From Saprospira sp. CCB-QB6 (GTDB lineage Bacteria > Bacteroidota > Bacteroidia > Chitinophagales > Saprospiraceae): DNA of 64,000 nt. Made by a program: the position numbers and the translations under genes. The stretch is from NCBI RefSeq assembly GCF_028464065.1, contig NZ_CP116808.1, forward strand, positions 434,001 to 498,000. Direction: 5' to 3'. This document shows positions 25,774 to 36,759 of the stretch, in pieces (the stretch's first letter is position 1; every line of letters begins with the position of its first letter). The notes under the pieces were generated by a model that worked only from the letters and a program-made list of their open reading frames with translations, did not search any database and was not told the DNA's origin.

Positions 25774-28700
25774 TTAACGATAAACAACCACTTTTCGCTG
25801 GCTATATACCGTCTCGTTATATACACTAAAGATATAAACTCCAGGTGTCAATCCAGTGGTTTGTACTTGTAAATTTTGGTCTCCTTCACGCAATTCGCCC
25901 GTTCTCAACTGGCGGCCCAATAGATCGACCAATTGCCAGTTATACTCCCCTTTCAAGGCTGCTCCAAAATCAACTTGGAACTGCTCTTTGGCCGGGTTGG
26001 GATAAAGATTGAGGTCCAAAATTTCGGCTCCATCTTCATCGGCTAAAGTTTCAACAGAAACAGGGCCTACGGGGCCATTAAAGATATTGAGGTTTCTAGA
26101 ACTATTGACCTGCAAAACCTCTTTGGTTTGGCGATTTTGGATAAACACCGTCACCTTAAGTCTATTGGGATTGACTGTAGTGGGGTTAAAGGTCCATGTT
26201 CTGGTATAAGGTAACATATCGTTCATCACCCAAGTACTGGGGATATGTTCTCCTGCTCCATCGGGCAACATAACTCTCATAACAGACATCATATTGTGCC
26301 CTTGGAGGCTTCCAATAGTATCCTCTGTAATGGCTACATGTACATCCAAACTATCGGTTGTAAGTGCGAGATCTTGAAGCGCTTTAATTTCAAAATCTGC
26401 AGTTAACACTCCATTGAGTACGTCTACAGGGTACATTTTTATATCAAACATAGCATCTTGCAGCATCTGCATATCCATGAGTTCTTGTTGGTAACGGACC
26501 AAGTTGGCGGTTGAGCTAGCTAGGTTAGCTCCATTTAAGCGAACCTGATTGGCATCGTTAATTCCGTAGTACAAAACTCTGGCGCTAGATTCACTGGCTG
26601 AGAACACATTGAGGTAATCATAAGCCCCGTAATTAGTATGAATTTGTAGAATATGTACATCGCGTCCGTATAAGTTGCTATATACTGTATTATATAGATC
26701 TGTTTCTACATCATCAATACCTGGTGCATTCTGGTTGCTAAAGTGTTCTATCAAAACGGAGCGGCTGCGATTACCGACATATACGTCGTCAAAAGCAAAG
26801 CCTTCATAAAGAGCTCCTCCACTACCCTCAGCGGCAGCAAAAGCAAGACGGAGTCGGAGATTATTGCTATTGCGTAAATCACCACCACTCACATCTAGGC
26901 GATATCGGGCATCTTCCCAGCCGTTGCTAGTTCCAGACCAACCAATAGGTGCTCCATCTTGATTACCTGGGTCACTAACTACATAAGTTGGGTTGTACCA
27001 ATTGAGTCCTTTATTACGAACCCCTAGGTTTCTCCAAGTTTGTGTAGAATCATCAAAATATTGCATCACTGCACCATCTGTTCCTTGGCGGCTATCTCTC
27101 CAGATATTTAGTTTAACCATTGGGCGGCGCAAAGTAGAGATATCGAAGCAAGGGCTGTAGACCCAAGCGGCCTCTGCGGCAGGATATGCTCCATTAGGTG
27201 TAGTAGCCCAAACATGGTTACCATATTGAATGGTTGTAATTCGGAAGCCATCTGCTAGTCCCCAAGCCCAAAGAGAGTCATTGGGTAGGTTAATGGTGCT
27301 ATCTTCATTTTCTTGGAACCAGTTGCCTGCATCCACTTCAAAGTCTTGGAAATAAGGCGTAGTATCATTTACTAGATATTTAGGCGATACAATAATCCGA
27401 CGAGAGAAAGTTGTATCACACTGGCCTCGGTTCACAATAGTGAGAGAGGGGAAGTAAATGCCAGCTTGTGCGTAATTATGATATTGTGTGGGCACATTAA
27501 CGGGGTCTAACAAATTGAATAATGTATCTGTTGAACCATCGCCATAATTCCAGATGACCATTGTAATACTATCTAGAGCAGGAATACTATTGCTTAGGCC
27601 TGGAGAAGAAGCATTAAAGAGAACACTATCTCCTTGGCAGCCCCCTTCGCTAAAGAAATGGACCTCTGGTGCATTATAGACATCAATTTGATGCTGAATT
27701 GTATCTGTACATCCAGAAACAGTATCGGTATAGTAATAAATAACTTGTCGACTCCCCAATTGGGCCATAGGATTAAACAGGCTATCTCCAACAATGCCTG
27801 CAATAGCTCCAAGTGTAATATCCTCAAAAGTTCCGCCATAAGGAGTTGCTGAGAGAGGAACACGTTGAGCGCTATCGGCCACACAGAACGTACTAGGAGC
27901 ATTCATCAATTGAAGGTTTGGTGTAGGTCGAACTTCAACATATTGAATAGTTGAGTCTAAGCAGACACCTCCAGCATGATAGCGGGCAGAGGTAAACTCA
28001 TAAGTAATTCGGTGCAAGTTAGTGGTATCTCCGTAAGCTAGTGTATCAGGAATTAGTTCAAAGATACCCGTGGGGATCTCATTGTAATTCAAGTAGCTCG
28101 TTCCGCCAAAAGGAGATGGAATAATCAAGCTTGTTGGATCATTTTCACAGTATACATAATAGCCTCGAGTAGTATCTAAATGCTTGACATCAAAGCCAGC
28201 AAATCCTAGCGTTGGTACGGTATCAATCACAATTACTTCTGAACGGGTATTGCTACAACCGCGTGCATCTGTAAAGCTAAAGTGAATAGTGTCTACACCA
28301 CCATTGGCTTGTTGAGCTTCATAAGCCCAGTTACCAAAGGTAACACTCCAGGTCATTCCCAAACCACTACTAGTGGTAAAAATACCTGATTGGCTTTGGC
28401 TAGGTTGCGTACCAATATATTGAGGAATGGGGTTAATATTTCCTTGATATTGGTTATAAGCCTGTAAAGTGGCTGCGGGTTGACTAAAACAAGCATGAAT
28501 AGTAGGATCATTCCGATTAAAGAGGCTATCACCTGGCATGTTGTAAATCAACTGTGGAAGAGGGTTAAGAACAGCGGTATCATAAACTGTATTATAACAG
28601 CCATTTGATAAGTAAGTATAGGTAACAATTGCACTTCTACCTCGATCAAAAATTCCAGAAAGAGCGGGATTAAAATGTCCAGCCACTGGGTCTACAATCA

Positions 28701-31700
28701 TATTTGTATCTATAGCAGAAAAAGCTCCAAAATAGCCTGTAGTTAGCCCTGGGGTGGGCATTGGTCCACCATTAGGATTAACAGTTAATACATAGATTGT
28801 ATCATCGGCACAAATCTGAGTAGGTAAGCCTGTAATTGTTGCATCTGTAAGGAAGTTATTGATTTGAATAGTATCCACAATGGTGTCCTTACAGAGCGTC
28901 ACGGGATCTTGATAAGTATAAGCAAGTCCTTCTTCACCAAAGGGAATAGCCGTTCCACTAATAAATGGTGTAAAGAGAGGGGGGCTTATAGAGGTATCAA
29001 AGCTAGACGGGATAGTATTACTAGAGTTTCCTTGCTCATAGCTAAATAGGCTAAAGAAATCTCCGCCTAAAGGTGTCGCAAAAAGTTGAATAGAGTCTCC
29101 TTCACAATAAAAAGAGTCTAGAGAAGCCCCATTATCGGTAGTAAGTGTCAAGTTAGGCAAGGCCAAAATTTCCACATACTGTGTAAGTACTGTATTACAA
29201 CCATTTACATCTGTATAGTCGTAAGTAATAGTATCTAAGCCTACACCAGCGGCAGAGGGGTTGTAGATCGGGTCTGAAGGATTTGTTCCGCCATTGCGGA
29301 CACCATTACCAGTCAACTGCACTATATCTCCAGTATTATACCCAGCTGATGTTTGCAAATGCCAGCTTGTATTATGTTCATATAGGTCTAGAACTGTGGT
29401 ATCTGCATTTAAACAATAAACAGAATCAAGAGCTGTAATGGCAATATCAGGCATAGCAAAGACTGTAAAAAGTGCACTGTCTCGAGCCTCACAGCCAAAG
29501 GTATCTTGGGCGATATATACCACATTATTTCCACCCACAACAGCGGGAGCATAAGCGGGATTAAAGACCTGTCCAGATCGGATTGTTCCGACCAAAAACA
29601 TTCCAGCAGCAGTATCTAGTACTCCAGGTACTGAAGAACTAACAGAAATCGTATCTGCAGGATCCAAGCGGCAGTAATCTGGTCCATTTGGCGCAAAGAT
29701 GCTCACCGAAAAGGTGTCAGGGATGTATATATAAGCAGAGGTAGAATCTACACAGGCATTCCCCTGATACACATAAGTAAGTAATTGGCTACCAACCCCT
29801 TGGCTAGCTGCCTGCTGATTAGGGTTAAACAAGTTCCCTGCTAATGGTTGGTAGTTAATATAATATTGTCCTCCATTAGGAATCCCTGAAAACTGTTGAG
29901 TACTATTGTCTTGACAGAAAACAGTATCTGCTAAAATGGCTGGGTTGATTTGAGCCGAAATAGGATCTTCAATTACCACCTGCTTCGTTAATTGGGCAAT
30001 AGTATAAACTACATTACTTGAAGAAAAGCTTGGCGTGAAGTAAGTATGATAGCGCTCGTAACGGAAGCTAATAGAGAGATTTGTTGTTGTACCAGAAACC
30101 AGCGTAGGGATAAAGGCGTAGCGCTCGGCTCCCTGTGTCAAGTTAATCGGCTGAAGTCCACCATTACTAGAGCTTAGAGTCATTACATTGATAAACTCAT
30201 CATAACTATAATTTACGTTATCTGTCACCCCTAAACTAGGTCGATAAGCATAATTAGAGTCCAGTAAATATGTCATTCCATCTATTTCTAGATACATAGA
30301 GTTAGCAGTCCGACCGATAAAGATAGTATCTGCATTACGACATAGAAATTTAGGAATAGAATCTAGGGTAATAGGCTTTTGCCAAACATCAATCAATTGC
30401 TCAGTTTCATTTCTGCAACTTCCATTCACAAAGCGATAAATCGCCGTATCTACTGTTTCATTAGCTGCAGCAGGCATAGGAATCGTATTGGCAAGTAATT
30501 CTCCATTGTTAATATAAGTTCCTACATAAGAACCTGTAAAAAAGCGGTTATCAAGTGGCCAAATTAAACGAGTGAGTTCCGTCATTGGAACATTAGTCTC
30601 TGTTATAGATATAGGAGTAAACTCAATGCTATCAACCTCATTATTATTCACACTAACAGGGATAACCGCCACCACAGAATCTGGACAGGCTGCTGCATTA
30701 TTAGAATATGTAGGTTGATATATATAGGTAACCTCTAGTTGCTGCGTCCCCGAAATAGGAGTATAGTTCTGCACATTTTCCACTAACAAATCATTACCAG
30801 CAATAAGTGTTGGCTCATAAGTAGTTGGAGTAGCAGCATAAGCTGCTTTAAATGTTCCTGGTTGAGGGAAACCTGAAAGGGCAATAGTATCAGCTGCGGA
30901 ACAAAGTGGTTGAGGGACCCCATTCAAGCTAATTGCTACAGAAGGATTCTGAACAACTAGAAAAAAGTCTGAAATATATTCATTTCCACTAATACTATCT
31001 CGCAAAACAACCTTACCTGTTACGGCCGAAGAAGGTACTATCACAGGGATACTTCCAGACCATACACCCGCGTATTGACTTAACCCTGCTGTTGATACAG
31101 GGATTGTATCATAAGTAGTGGCAGATGTAGCAAAAAGTAGTTGGTTCGGTTCTAAAGTAATATTCCCTAAATAAAATAACAAACTATCGCGTAGACACGC
31201 CTCTTCTGCAGGAGCTAAGGGATTAAGATTACTCACATCTAAACTTGGTGGAGATAGCACATCAATTGTATCAAACGTTTCAAAGAAACAGTTTTGGTTT
31301 TGATACTCAAAGGTAACAATATGACTCCCAGACCCGGCCAAAGCTGGTATAAAGCTATCTGTAGTAACTGCAGCAGCCTGAGGCAATGCAAAGTAACTTC
31401 CAGAATTATGCACCGTAGCTGGCTGCAAATAATTATCTAATAAAATAGGTCCTTGAGAAATAGGAACAACAGAAACAGGATCAAGTACTAACCCAAAATT
31501 AGTTGGAGGGACAACCTCTATTGCTGTTGTTAAATTAGAGTAATTAACACATCCCAATTGGTCAGAAACAACCAACTGATAGTTTGCTGCATTATCAATT
31601 TGATAAGAAGCACCAATTGCTCCAGGAATGATAACGCTATCTCTATACCACTGATAACTAAGTGAAGCATTTCTTATGCTATCACAACTTAAACAATTAG

Positions 31701-34700
31701 ATGACAACTCAAAAGGCTGTCCACTACAAATATTTGCATAGGGTGCTGTAGTAGTATCTAAAGCAATAGCTAAAGCAGTAGTATCATATAAATAAATCGA
31801 ATCTTCTACAGTACAACCATTTAAGCCGATCCGCACCTTATACATCCCAGTAGCGGCTACCCCATTAACAAGGTAAAAGGTATCGTTTACCCCTAAGTTA
31901 CTATAATTGTATCCATTAGTAGTATCTCCATCAAAATACCAATTATAAGTACAACCCACACAAGAATCAACTTCTAATACTACCTGGCCTGAAGGACCAC
32001 AAATAGCTTCAGAAGAAGCCCGCATCGCTACCCCCAAACTAACATCACTATAGTTTCGTACCACAGAAGTATCAGTACAGCCAAATGTATAAGGAGAAGA
32101 AGAATAACCTGGATAGTTTTGGGTAACTACTACATAGTAATCCCCCCCCTGTACTACCTCAAAATAATCTTGATCGCTAGGTATAGGTACTTGGACATTA
32201 TCCTGAAACCACTCATAAGTACAATTTGGACAAACAGTAGTATCTGGCACAGCCTCGATAATAACAGTATCTTGATTACAAACATTCGCCAAAGGTGCTG
32301 TGTTTAACTGCGCATTGTATGAAGAACGAGTAATAGGGACAGAATTCGAAAATGGAGATGCACAACCAGATTGTACAGTTTGCACCTGATACCCACCTGT
32401 TGTATCTGCAGAATATGTGCTTTGACTTACAGTATCTTTCCAGCTTACAGGTAAACCAACATCATCATACCCATTGTATGTCCAAATATACTGACAACCT
32501 GCACAAGCAGGAGTAGATAAAACAACAGGACTTGTACTACAGATATTTGTAGCGCTAGCTACAGCAACTGCTGGCACAGGAAGAATAGTATCCTTAATCT
32601 CAATTACTGGCGATTGATAAGTACAGCCTGAAGATGTATCTTCAACTTCTACATAATAGCCATTAGGTACATTAGTCTGATAGGAATTTACCAAAGTATT
32701 TGTAGATGGAGAACCACCAGTAGCCGTATACCAACTATATTTACAAGTAGTACATGGAGGAACAGTTAAAGTTACAGGAGCTCCTCCACAACTATAAATA
32801 GAGGGTGTTGCATTAATTACAGGATTTGCTCCAGCAGCAGAAGAACGAACAACAACACTATCCGTAAGTGCTACACAACCATGCTCATTAGTTACCTGCA
32901 AACGATATGTCCCAGGTTGGGTTGCCGTATAATAATACCCAACAGCATTAGGTATAGCAGGACCATTATACATCCATTGATAAGTCCAATGAGGTGGCTG
33001 CTGAATAGTCCCCTGGATTTTTAACTCTACTGATCTTCCATTACACAAATATGGGTCTAATGGCCCAATAGTAGGTAAAAATGGAATATAACTGATTGTC
33101 TTAGGATCAGATGTTCTACTACAACTATTAGGATACTGTACAACAACTCTAAAATCTCCCGCTTGACTAGCAGTATAAGTAGAAGAAGTCGCCCCAGGAA
33201 TTATCGCATTATTTCGAGTCCACTGATAATTACAATCTACACAACTCACTGTGCTCATTGCAATAGTATTTGTACCGCACAAATGTTCCCCAGTAGCAGA
33301 AATCACTGGACGAATTGGTCCCACTGAATACCCAATATCCACAACAGAAGACTCCTCTTCACAAGCTAAGCTATCAGTCACTCTAACTATATAACTCCCT
33401 GTATCTGCTAGATTAGATCGATTCAGCACAACTCCTACGCCAACCGTACCTGAAGATATATTTCCATTATTATCAGTTCTATACCAACCATAACTACAGC
33501 CTAAACATGGGTTATCCACTCTTATTGTTGCTGCACTAGATCCACAAATATTATACGGATCCGCAACAACCTGAGGAGTAGCTAAACTACTACTAGCAAT
33601 AACCAAATCATTAGAACGCCCCTCACAACCACTAACAACGTCTGTAATCGTTACACTATAAGTGCCCGTTCCCATTGCAAAGGTATATGCATTAGTACTA
33701 CCATCACTCCACAAATATTGACAAGTTAAACAAGAATCCCTAGGCGTTGAGCGAATAACAACAGGGCTGCCATTACATATAGAAGCACGGAAATCTCCAC
33801 TAATATCTTCTGCATAAATGGGGGGAGTCAAATAGCTACCCGGAGATACATAACGTTGCAAACTTGATGGACAACCATACTGATCTGCCACATCTACCCG
33901 ATAAGTCCCCGAAACATCTGCTAAAATACTTTCATTATTTGAGCTAGACCATGAATTATTTGGAGCATCCCAAACATAACTACATCCAGGACAGTCAATC
34001 ACCGTTAATAAAGCTCCAGTATTAGCACAGATTTTTGCCGTGTCAGGAATAATGCGTGCCGTAGTAAAAGGATAATAGTCCAAGTTAACAGAAGTCTGCC
34101 CCTTACAACCATCTACAGTGGCCTCTACAGTATAAATACCATTATCAAATAATAAAGCATTCTGTGCCGTAGATACAATATTCTGCCCCTCATCATACCA
34201 AACATAACTAGCTCCATTAGATGGAGTAGCCGAAGCTCCCAAAGTTGTCGAATCACCAAAACAAATCACAGAATTACTCACAGAGGTATTTACAGAAACA
34301 GCTGGGTTAACCGTAAAATCTAAGGTATCTCGGTCTACACAACCAGAATAAGTCTCTACAGCCTCAACAACTAACTGATTTGTACCTAATGTATTCGTAT
34401 TTAAACCATAATAGGACTGACTATTAGTTACCGTAGTCCCATGTGTAACATCTATCCAAGTACTTTGAAAATTTACACTAGACGGAGGTGTACTCCCCGA
34501 AATCAACGCATCAATCCCTTCTCCATAACAAATCGTATCTTTCTCCCCAACCAATGCGATCGTCGGACAGTCATACTTCGCAATAAAGGCATCATTACCA
34601 GAACTAGTCTCCGTATACATCGCTGAAGGATTTGGAGAATAATTTGTCTCCCCATCAGAATAACCCGAAAGATAATAAGCATCATCCAAAAAGATAATCC

Positions 34701-36189
34701 CCTTTACATACTCATCTCCCGTTCCCCAAAAAGCAACATGATTATTATAACTACCAGAAGGACCAAAACTTACGATTGCAATGTCTTGTCCTCCATCTCC
34801 AGACAACAAAGGACTTCCTATAACTTGTAACCCAGGCTCCGTACCATTAACAATTGGACTACTCCCCACCGATAAACTAGGGTAATCCTCTATGGCAACA
34901 ACAATATTGACATTGCCCAAATCATCAAGCTCCAAAATATTTCCCGGACTTAAGGCATCTACAGGTAGTTCAGGAGCCCCCCCCAAACGCTGCAACCATG
35001 CAAAATCTAAATCACTACCTGTCGAAGTCGTAATCAACTCTCCAACCCCCACAGACCAAGAACCTGAAGCCGAGTTTACTTCTGTCAATGATAGCGCTGC
35101 AGCATTTACCTTTACAGCTGTTTCAGTCTGATACTGAAAACCCAAATAAACATGCTGCTCAGAAGGATCTATCTCTATATCTACAACCCGCTGTGAAGAA
35201 AAACTATTAGCTGCTGTCAAATGCTTACGCATATTAACTGCAAAAGGACTTTTCGTCAAGCGAACAACAAAACCATTCTCTCTCGTACTTAAATTTGCTG
35301 GGCCAGAATTAGTAGAACAAGTTCCTGTAGCCGAACCAAAATGATGCTCCCCAATATAATCCCCTGTGTATCCCCCTACTGCATAAACATCAGTTCCCGA
35401 AGGATCAACCGCCACACCATATAAAGCTACATTATAATTAGAGGTAAACCCCTTCATAGATTTTAACGGAATGCTCCCCCCTACACTCAACGAAGCAATA
35501 ACTCCCTCTGTCCCTCGACCATTATAACAAGTAGTCTTATTCAAAACATTAGTAGTACTCTCTCCCGTCAAAGACAATGAGGTTTTTCCAACAATAAAAC
35601 ACTGATTATTTAAATCTATATCTATACCATAAAGAACCGAAACCGTGTTAAACAAACCACCGACAGAATTCTCCGCAGTAATAAATGTAGCATCAGAATA
35701 AGTCCCGTCAAAATTATATCTAGCAACAAAAAAAACAGGCTTATTGACATCTCGAATAGCTTGGGAATTTCCTCCAGACTGAGAAAATAATAATCGAGTA
35801 GCATTTTTACTCGTACTAAAATAGCCCGAGATATACACCCCATCCGTACCAACTACAATAGCATTTCCCTCTGAAGGACTCATTGATGCAGGATTAGGAG
35901 CACTATTGTCCACTCTCATGTCTACCTCCCACAAAATATCACCCGCAGGAGAAAGCTTGTATAAAAAAATACGGCCATCATTATATGAACCCACTGTATA
36001 TATATTGCCATCTGTGTCATGAGCTACTCCCTGTCCATGATCATTAGTGACTACCCCATAATTATTCCCCATCAAGGGCATAGGTGCAGCCGTGTCCCGT
36101 AACAACCACGCTAGATTGCCATCCAATTGCCCAAATACTGTCGTTGCCGACAAAAACAACAACAAAAAATTAAGTATAATTTGTCTCAT
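25774..36189 (-). CDS. Giant T9SS-secreted adhesin-like protein, 3471 aa
   Basis: ATG at 36189 with signal peptide MRQIILNFLLLFLSATTVFG. Residues 21-545 look like an SBBP-type beta-propeller: repeated blades such as HDTDGNIYTVGSYNDGRIFL and VYLGFQYQTETAVKV, ending NDAFIAKYDC. About 10 Ig-like units follow, most with the C-x-x-C-x-Y-x-W signature (CPGCSYVW, CLGCSYGW, CVDCNYQW, CVGCTYNW). Further Ig/SprB-like and cadherin-like units come next, then a PKD domain (about 2840-2930), a MAM-like jelly roll (2943-3136), an Omp28-like segment lacking its cysteines (3140-3263) and a type A T9SS sorting domain (about 3390-3471, LYPNPAKEQFQVDF). The last 630 residues parallel giant protein 1, indicating duplication, while the N-terminal halves differ. 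A surface adhesion role is inferred. Confidence 0.9.
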   Translation of the reverse strand: MRQIILNFLLLFLSATTVFGQLDGNLAWLLRDTAAPMPLMGNNYGVVTNDHGQGVAHDTDGNIYTVGSYNDGRIFLYKLSPAGDILWEVDMRVDNSAPNPASMSPSEGNAIVVGTDGVYISGYFSTSKNATRLLFSQSGGNSQAIRDVNKPVFFVARYNFDGTYSDATFITAENSVGGLFNTVSVLYGIDIDLNNQCFIVGKTSLSLTGESTTNVLNKTTCYNGRGTEGVIASLSVGGSIPLKSMKGFTSNYNVALYGVAVDPSGTDVYAVGGYTGDYIGEHHFGSATGTCSTNSGPANLSTRENGFVVRLTKSPFAVNMRKHLTAANSFSSQRVVDIEIDPSEQHVYLGFQYQTETAVKVNAAALSLTEVNSASGSWSVGVGELITTSTGSDLDFAWLQRLGGAPELPVDALSPGNILELDDLGNVNIVVAIEDYPSLSVGSSPIVNGTEPGLQVIGSPLLSGDGGQDIAIVSFGPSGSYNNHVAFWGTGDEYVKGIIFLDDAYYLSGYSDGETNYSPNPSAMYTETSSGNDAFIAKYDCPTIALVGEKDTICYGEGIDALISGSTPPSSVNFQSTWIDVTHGTTVTNSQSYYGLNTNTLGTNQLVVEAVETYSGCVDRDTLDFTVNPAVSVNTSVSNSVICFGDSTTLGASATPSNGASYVWYDEGQNIVSTAQNALLFDNGIYTVEATVDGCKGQTSVNLDYYPFTTARIIPDTAKICANTGALLTVIDCPGCSYVWDAPNNSWSSSNNESILADVSGTYRVDVADQYGCPSSLQRYVSPGSYLTPPIYAEDISGDFRASICNGSPVVIRSTPRDSCLTCQYLWSDGSTNAYTFAMGTGTYSVTITDVVSGCEGRSNDLVIASSSLATPQVVADPYNICGSSAATIRVDNPCLGCSYGWYRTDNNGNISSGTVGVGVVLNRSNLADTGSYIVRVTDSLACEEESSVVDIGYSVGPIRPVISATGEHLCGTNTIAMSTVSCVDCNYQWTRNNAIIPGATSSTYTASQAGDFRVVVQYPNSCSRTSDPKTISYIPFLPTIGPLDPYLCNGRSVELKIQGTIQQPPHWTYQWMYNGPAIPNAVGYYYTATQPGTYRLQVTNEHGCVALTDSVVVRSSAAGANPVINATPSIYSCGGAPVTLTVPPCTTCKYSWYTATGGSPSTNTLVNSYQTNVPNGYYVEVEDTSSGCTYQSPVIEIKDTILPVPAVAVASATNICSTSPVVLSTPACAGCQYIWTYNGYDDVGLPVSWKDTVSQSTYSADTTGGYQVQTVQSGCASPFSNSVPITRSSYNAQLNTAPLANVCNQDTVIIEAVPDTTVCPNCTYEWFQDNVQVPIPSDQDYFEVVQGGDYYVVVTQNYPGYSSSPYTFGCTDTSVVRNYSDVSLGVAMRASSEAICGPSGQVVLEVDSCVGCTYNWYFDGDTTNGYNYSNLGVNDTFYLVNGVAATGMYKVRIGLNGCTVEDSIYLYDTTALAIALDTTTAPYANICSGQPFELSSNCLSCDSIRNASLSYQWYRDSVIIPGAIGASYQIDNAANYQLVVSDQLGCVNYSNLTTAIEVVPPTNFGLVLDPVSVVPISQGPILLDNYLQPATVHNSGSYFALPQAAAVTTDSFIPALAGSGSHIVTFEYQNQNCFFETFDTIDVLSPPSLDVSNLNPLAPAEEACLRDSLLFYLGNITLEPNQLLFATSATTYDTIPVSTAGLSQYAGVWSGSIPVIVPSSAVTGKVVLRDSISGNEYISDFFLVVQNPSVAISLNGVPQPLCSAADTIALSGFPQPGTFKAAYAATPTTYEPTLIAGNDLLVENVQNYTPISGTQQLEVTYIYQPTYSNNAAACPDSVVAVIPVSVNNNEVDSIEFTPISITETNVPMTELTRLIWPLDNRFFTGSYVGTYINNGELLANTIPMPAAANETVDTAIYRFVNGSCRNETEQLIDVWQKPITLDSIPKFLCRNADTIFIGRTANSMYLEIDGMTYLLDSNYAYRPSLGVTDNVNYSYDEFINVMTLSSSNGGLQPINLTQGAERYAFIPTLVSGTTTNLSISFRYERYHTYFTPSFSSSNVVYTIAQLTKQVVIEDPISAQINPAILADTVFCQDNSTQQFSGIPNGGQYYINYQPLAGNLFNPNQQAASQGVGSQLLTYVYQGNACVDSTSAYIYIPDTFSVSIFAPNGPDYCRLDPADTISVSSSVPGVLDTAAGMFLVGTIRSGQVFNPAYAPAVVGGNNVVYIAQDTFGCEARDSALFTVFAMPDIAITALDSVYCLNADTTVLDLYEHNTSWHLQTSAGYNTGDIVQLTGNGVRNGGTNPSDPIYNPSAAGVGLDTITYDYTDVNGCNTVLTQYVEILALPNLTLTTDNGASLDSFYCEGDSIQLFATPLGGDFFSLFSYEQGNSSNTIPSSFDTSISPPLFTPFISGTAIPFGEEGLAYTYQDPVTLCKDTIVDTIQINNFLTDATITGLPTQICADDTIYVLTVNPNGGPMPTPGLTTGYFGAFSAIDTNMIVDPVAGHFNPALSGIFDRGRSAIVTYTYLSNGCYNTVYDTAVLNPLPQLIYNMPGDSLFNRNDPTIHACFSQPAATLQAYNQYQGNINPIPQYIGTQPSQSQSGIFTTSSGLGMTWSVTFGNWAYEAQQANGGVDTIHFSFTDARGCSNTRSEVIVIDTVPTLGFAGFDVKHLDTTRGYYVYCENDPTSLIIPSPFGGTSYLNYNEIPTGIFELIPDTLAYGDTTNLHRITYEFTSARYHAGGVCLDSTIQYVEVRPTPNLQLMNAPSTFCVADSAQRVPLSATPYGGTFEDITLGAIAGIVGDSLFNPMAQLGSRQVIYYYTDTVSGCTDTIQHQIDVYNAPEVHFFSEGGCQGDSVLFNASSPGLSNSIPALDSITMVIWNYGDGSTDTLFNLLDPVNVPTQYHNYAQAGIYFPSLTIVNRGQCDTTFSRRIIVSPKYLVNDTTPYFQDFEVDAGNWFQENEDSTINLPNDSLWAWGLADGFRITTIQYGNHVWATTPNGAYPAAEAAWVYSPCFDISTLRRPMVKLNIWRDSRQGTDGAVMQYFDDSTQTWRNLGVRNKGLNWYNPTYVVSDPGNQDGAPIGWSGTSNGWEDARYRLDVSGGDLRNSNNLRLRLAFAAAEGSGGALYEGFAFDDVYVGNRSRSVLIEHFSNQNAPGIDDVETDLYNTVYSNLYGRDVHILQIHTNYGAYDYLNVFSASESSARVLYYGINDANQVRLNGANLASSTANLVRYQQELMDMQMLQDAMFDIKMYPVDVLNGVLTADFEIKALQDLALTTDSLDVHVAITEDTIGSLQGHNMMSVMRVMLPDGAGEHIPSTWVMNDMLPYTRTWTFNPTTVNPNRLKVTVFIQNRQTKEVLQVNSSRNLNIFNGPVGPVSVETLADEDGAEILDLNLYPNPAKEQFQVDFGAALKGEYNWQLVDLLGRQLRTGELREGDQNLQVQTTGLTPGVYIFSVYNETVYSQRKVVVYR

Positions 36190-36545
36190 ATATTCTTCTC
36201 TAGGTTAATCCTTTTACTTGATGCGTACAACTCCTAAAACTAATACTTTATAAGCGTTTTACCTAAGCTTTATGCTGCTTTATCTAGGCCCTCCTAAATG
36301 ATTTTTTTATTAAGTCCTTAACTTTTAAGAAAAAAACTAAGGCCTTAGTTTGCCCCCTGCTTAGATTTAGTCCAGTTTGTCGCTTAACTTTTAATTATTA
36401 TTTAGTATCAGATTTAGCTTGGCTAGCTGCTCTCATTTTCTAATCTATTACTTTGAACAAGCCCCTCAAAAGAGTCTTTTCTCCTTTTGTCAAGATATCT
36501 AGATCTAATTTATACGTATTTACACTATAATTTAGACTTTTTGCC

Positions 36546-36580
36546 AAAAAAATAGCTTCCTAACTAGGAAGCTATTTTTT
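36546..36580 (-). terminator. Rho-independent terminator downstream of MORN-caspase gene
   Basis: AAAATAGCTTCC-taacta-GGAAGCTATTTT, with T/A runs on both sides so it can work in both directions. Repeat copy 8 lies between it and the stop at 36760. Confidence 0.75.
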
Positions 36581-36585
36581 CAATT

Positions 36586-36721
36586 GGCCCAGCGCTGCGC
36601 AGCGGTGGCCGAAGGCCAGACCCAGGGCAAGCAAAGCGCAGCCCGCAGGGCCGAGCAGAGCTGCGAGCCGCGCAGCATAGCGGCGGCCGACCTAGCCAAA
36701 GGCTAGCCGGCCGCGGGCCCC
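36586..36721 (-). repeat. Structured intergenic repeat, copy 8 (divergent)
   Basis: GGCCCAGCGCTGCG to GGGCCCC on the plus strand. Stem 3 is GGCCttcGGCC. Stem 2 pairs imperfectly (GGGC/GCCC). The central block reads GAGCAGAGCTGCGAG instead of GAGCGAATAGCGAG. The GGCCGCGGGCCCC end is shared with a fragment at 39879. Confidence 0.8.
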
Positions 36722-36759
36722 AAATCCTTATTATTCAAAGGAGAAGCTCCTCCCCCACC

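Larger units (their letters stand above)
36190..36759. other. AT-rich non-coding region upstream of giant protein 2, plus one repeat
   Basis: From 36190 to about 36545 I see no gene. The stretch is AT-rich with a perfect 16-bp palindrome AACTAAGGCCTTAGTT at 36335-36350. No TAnnTTTG box is seen at good spacing. The right part holds a terminator and repeat copy 8. Confidence 0.6.
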
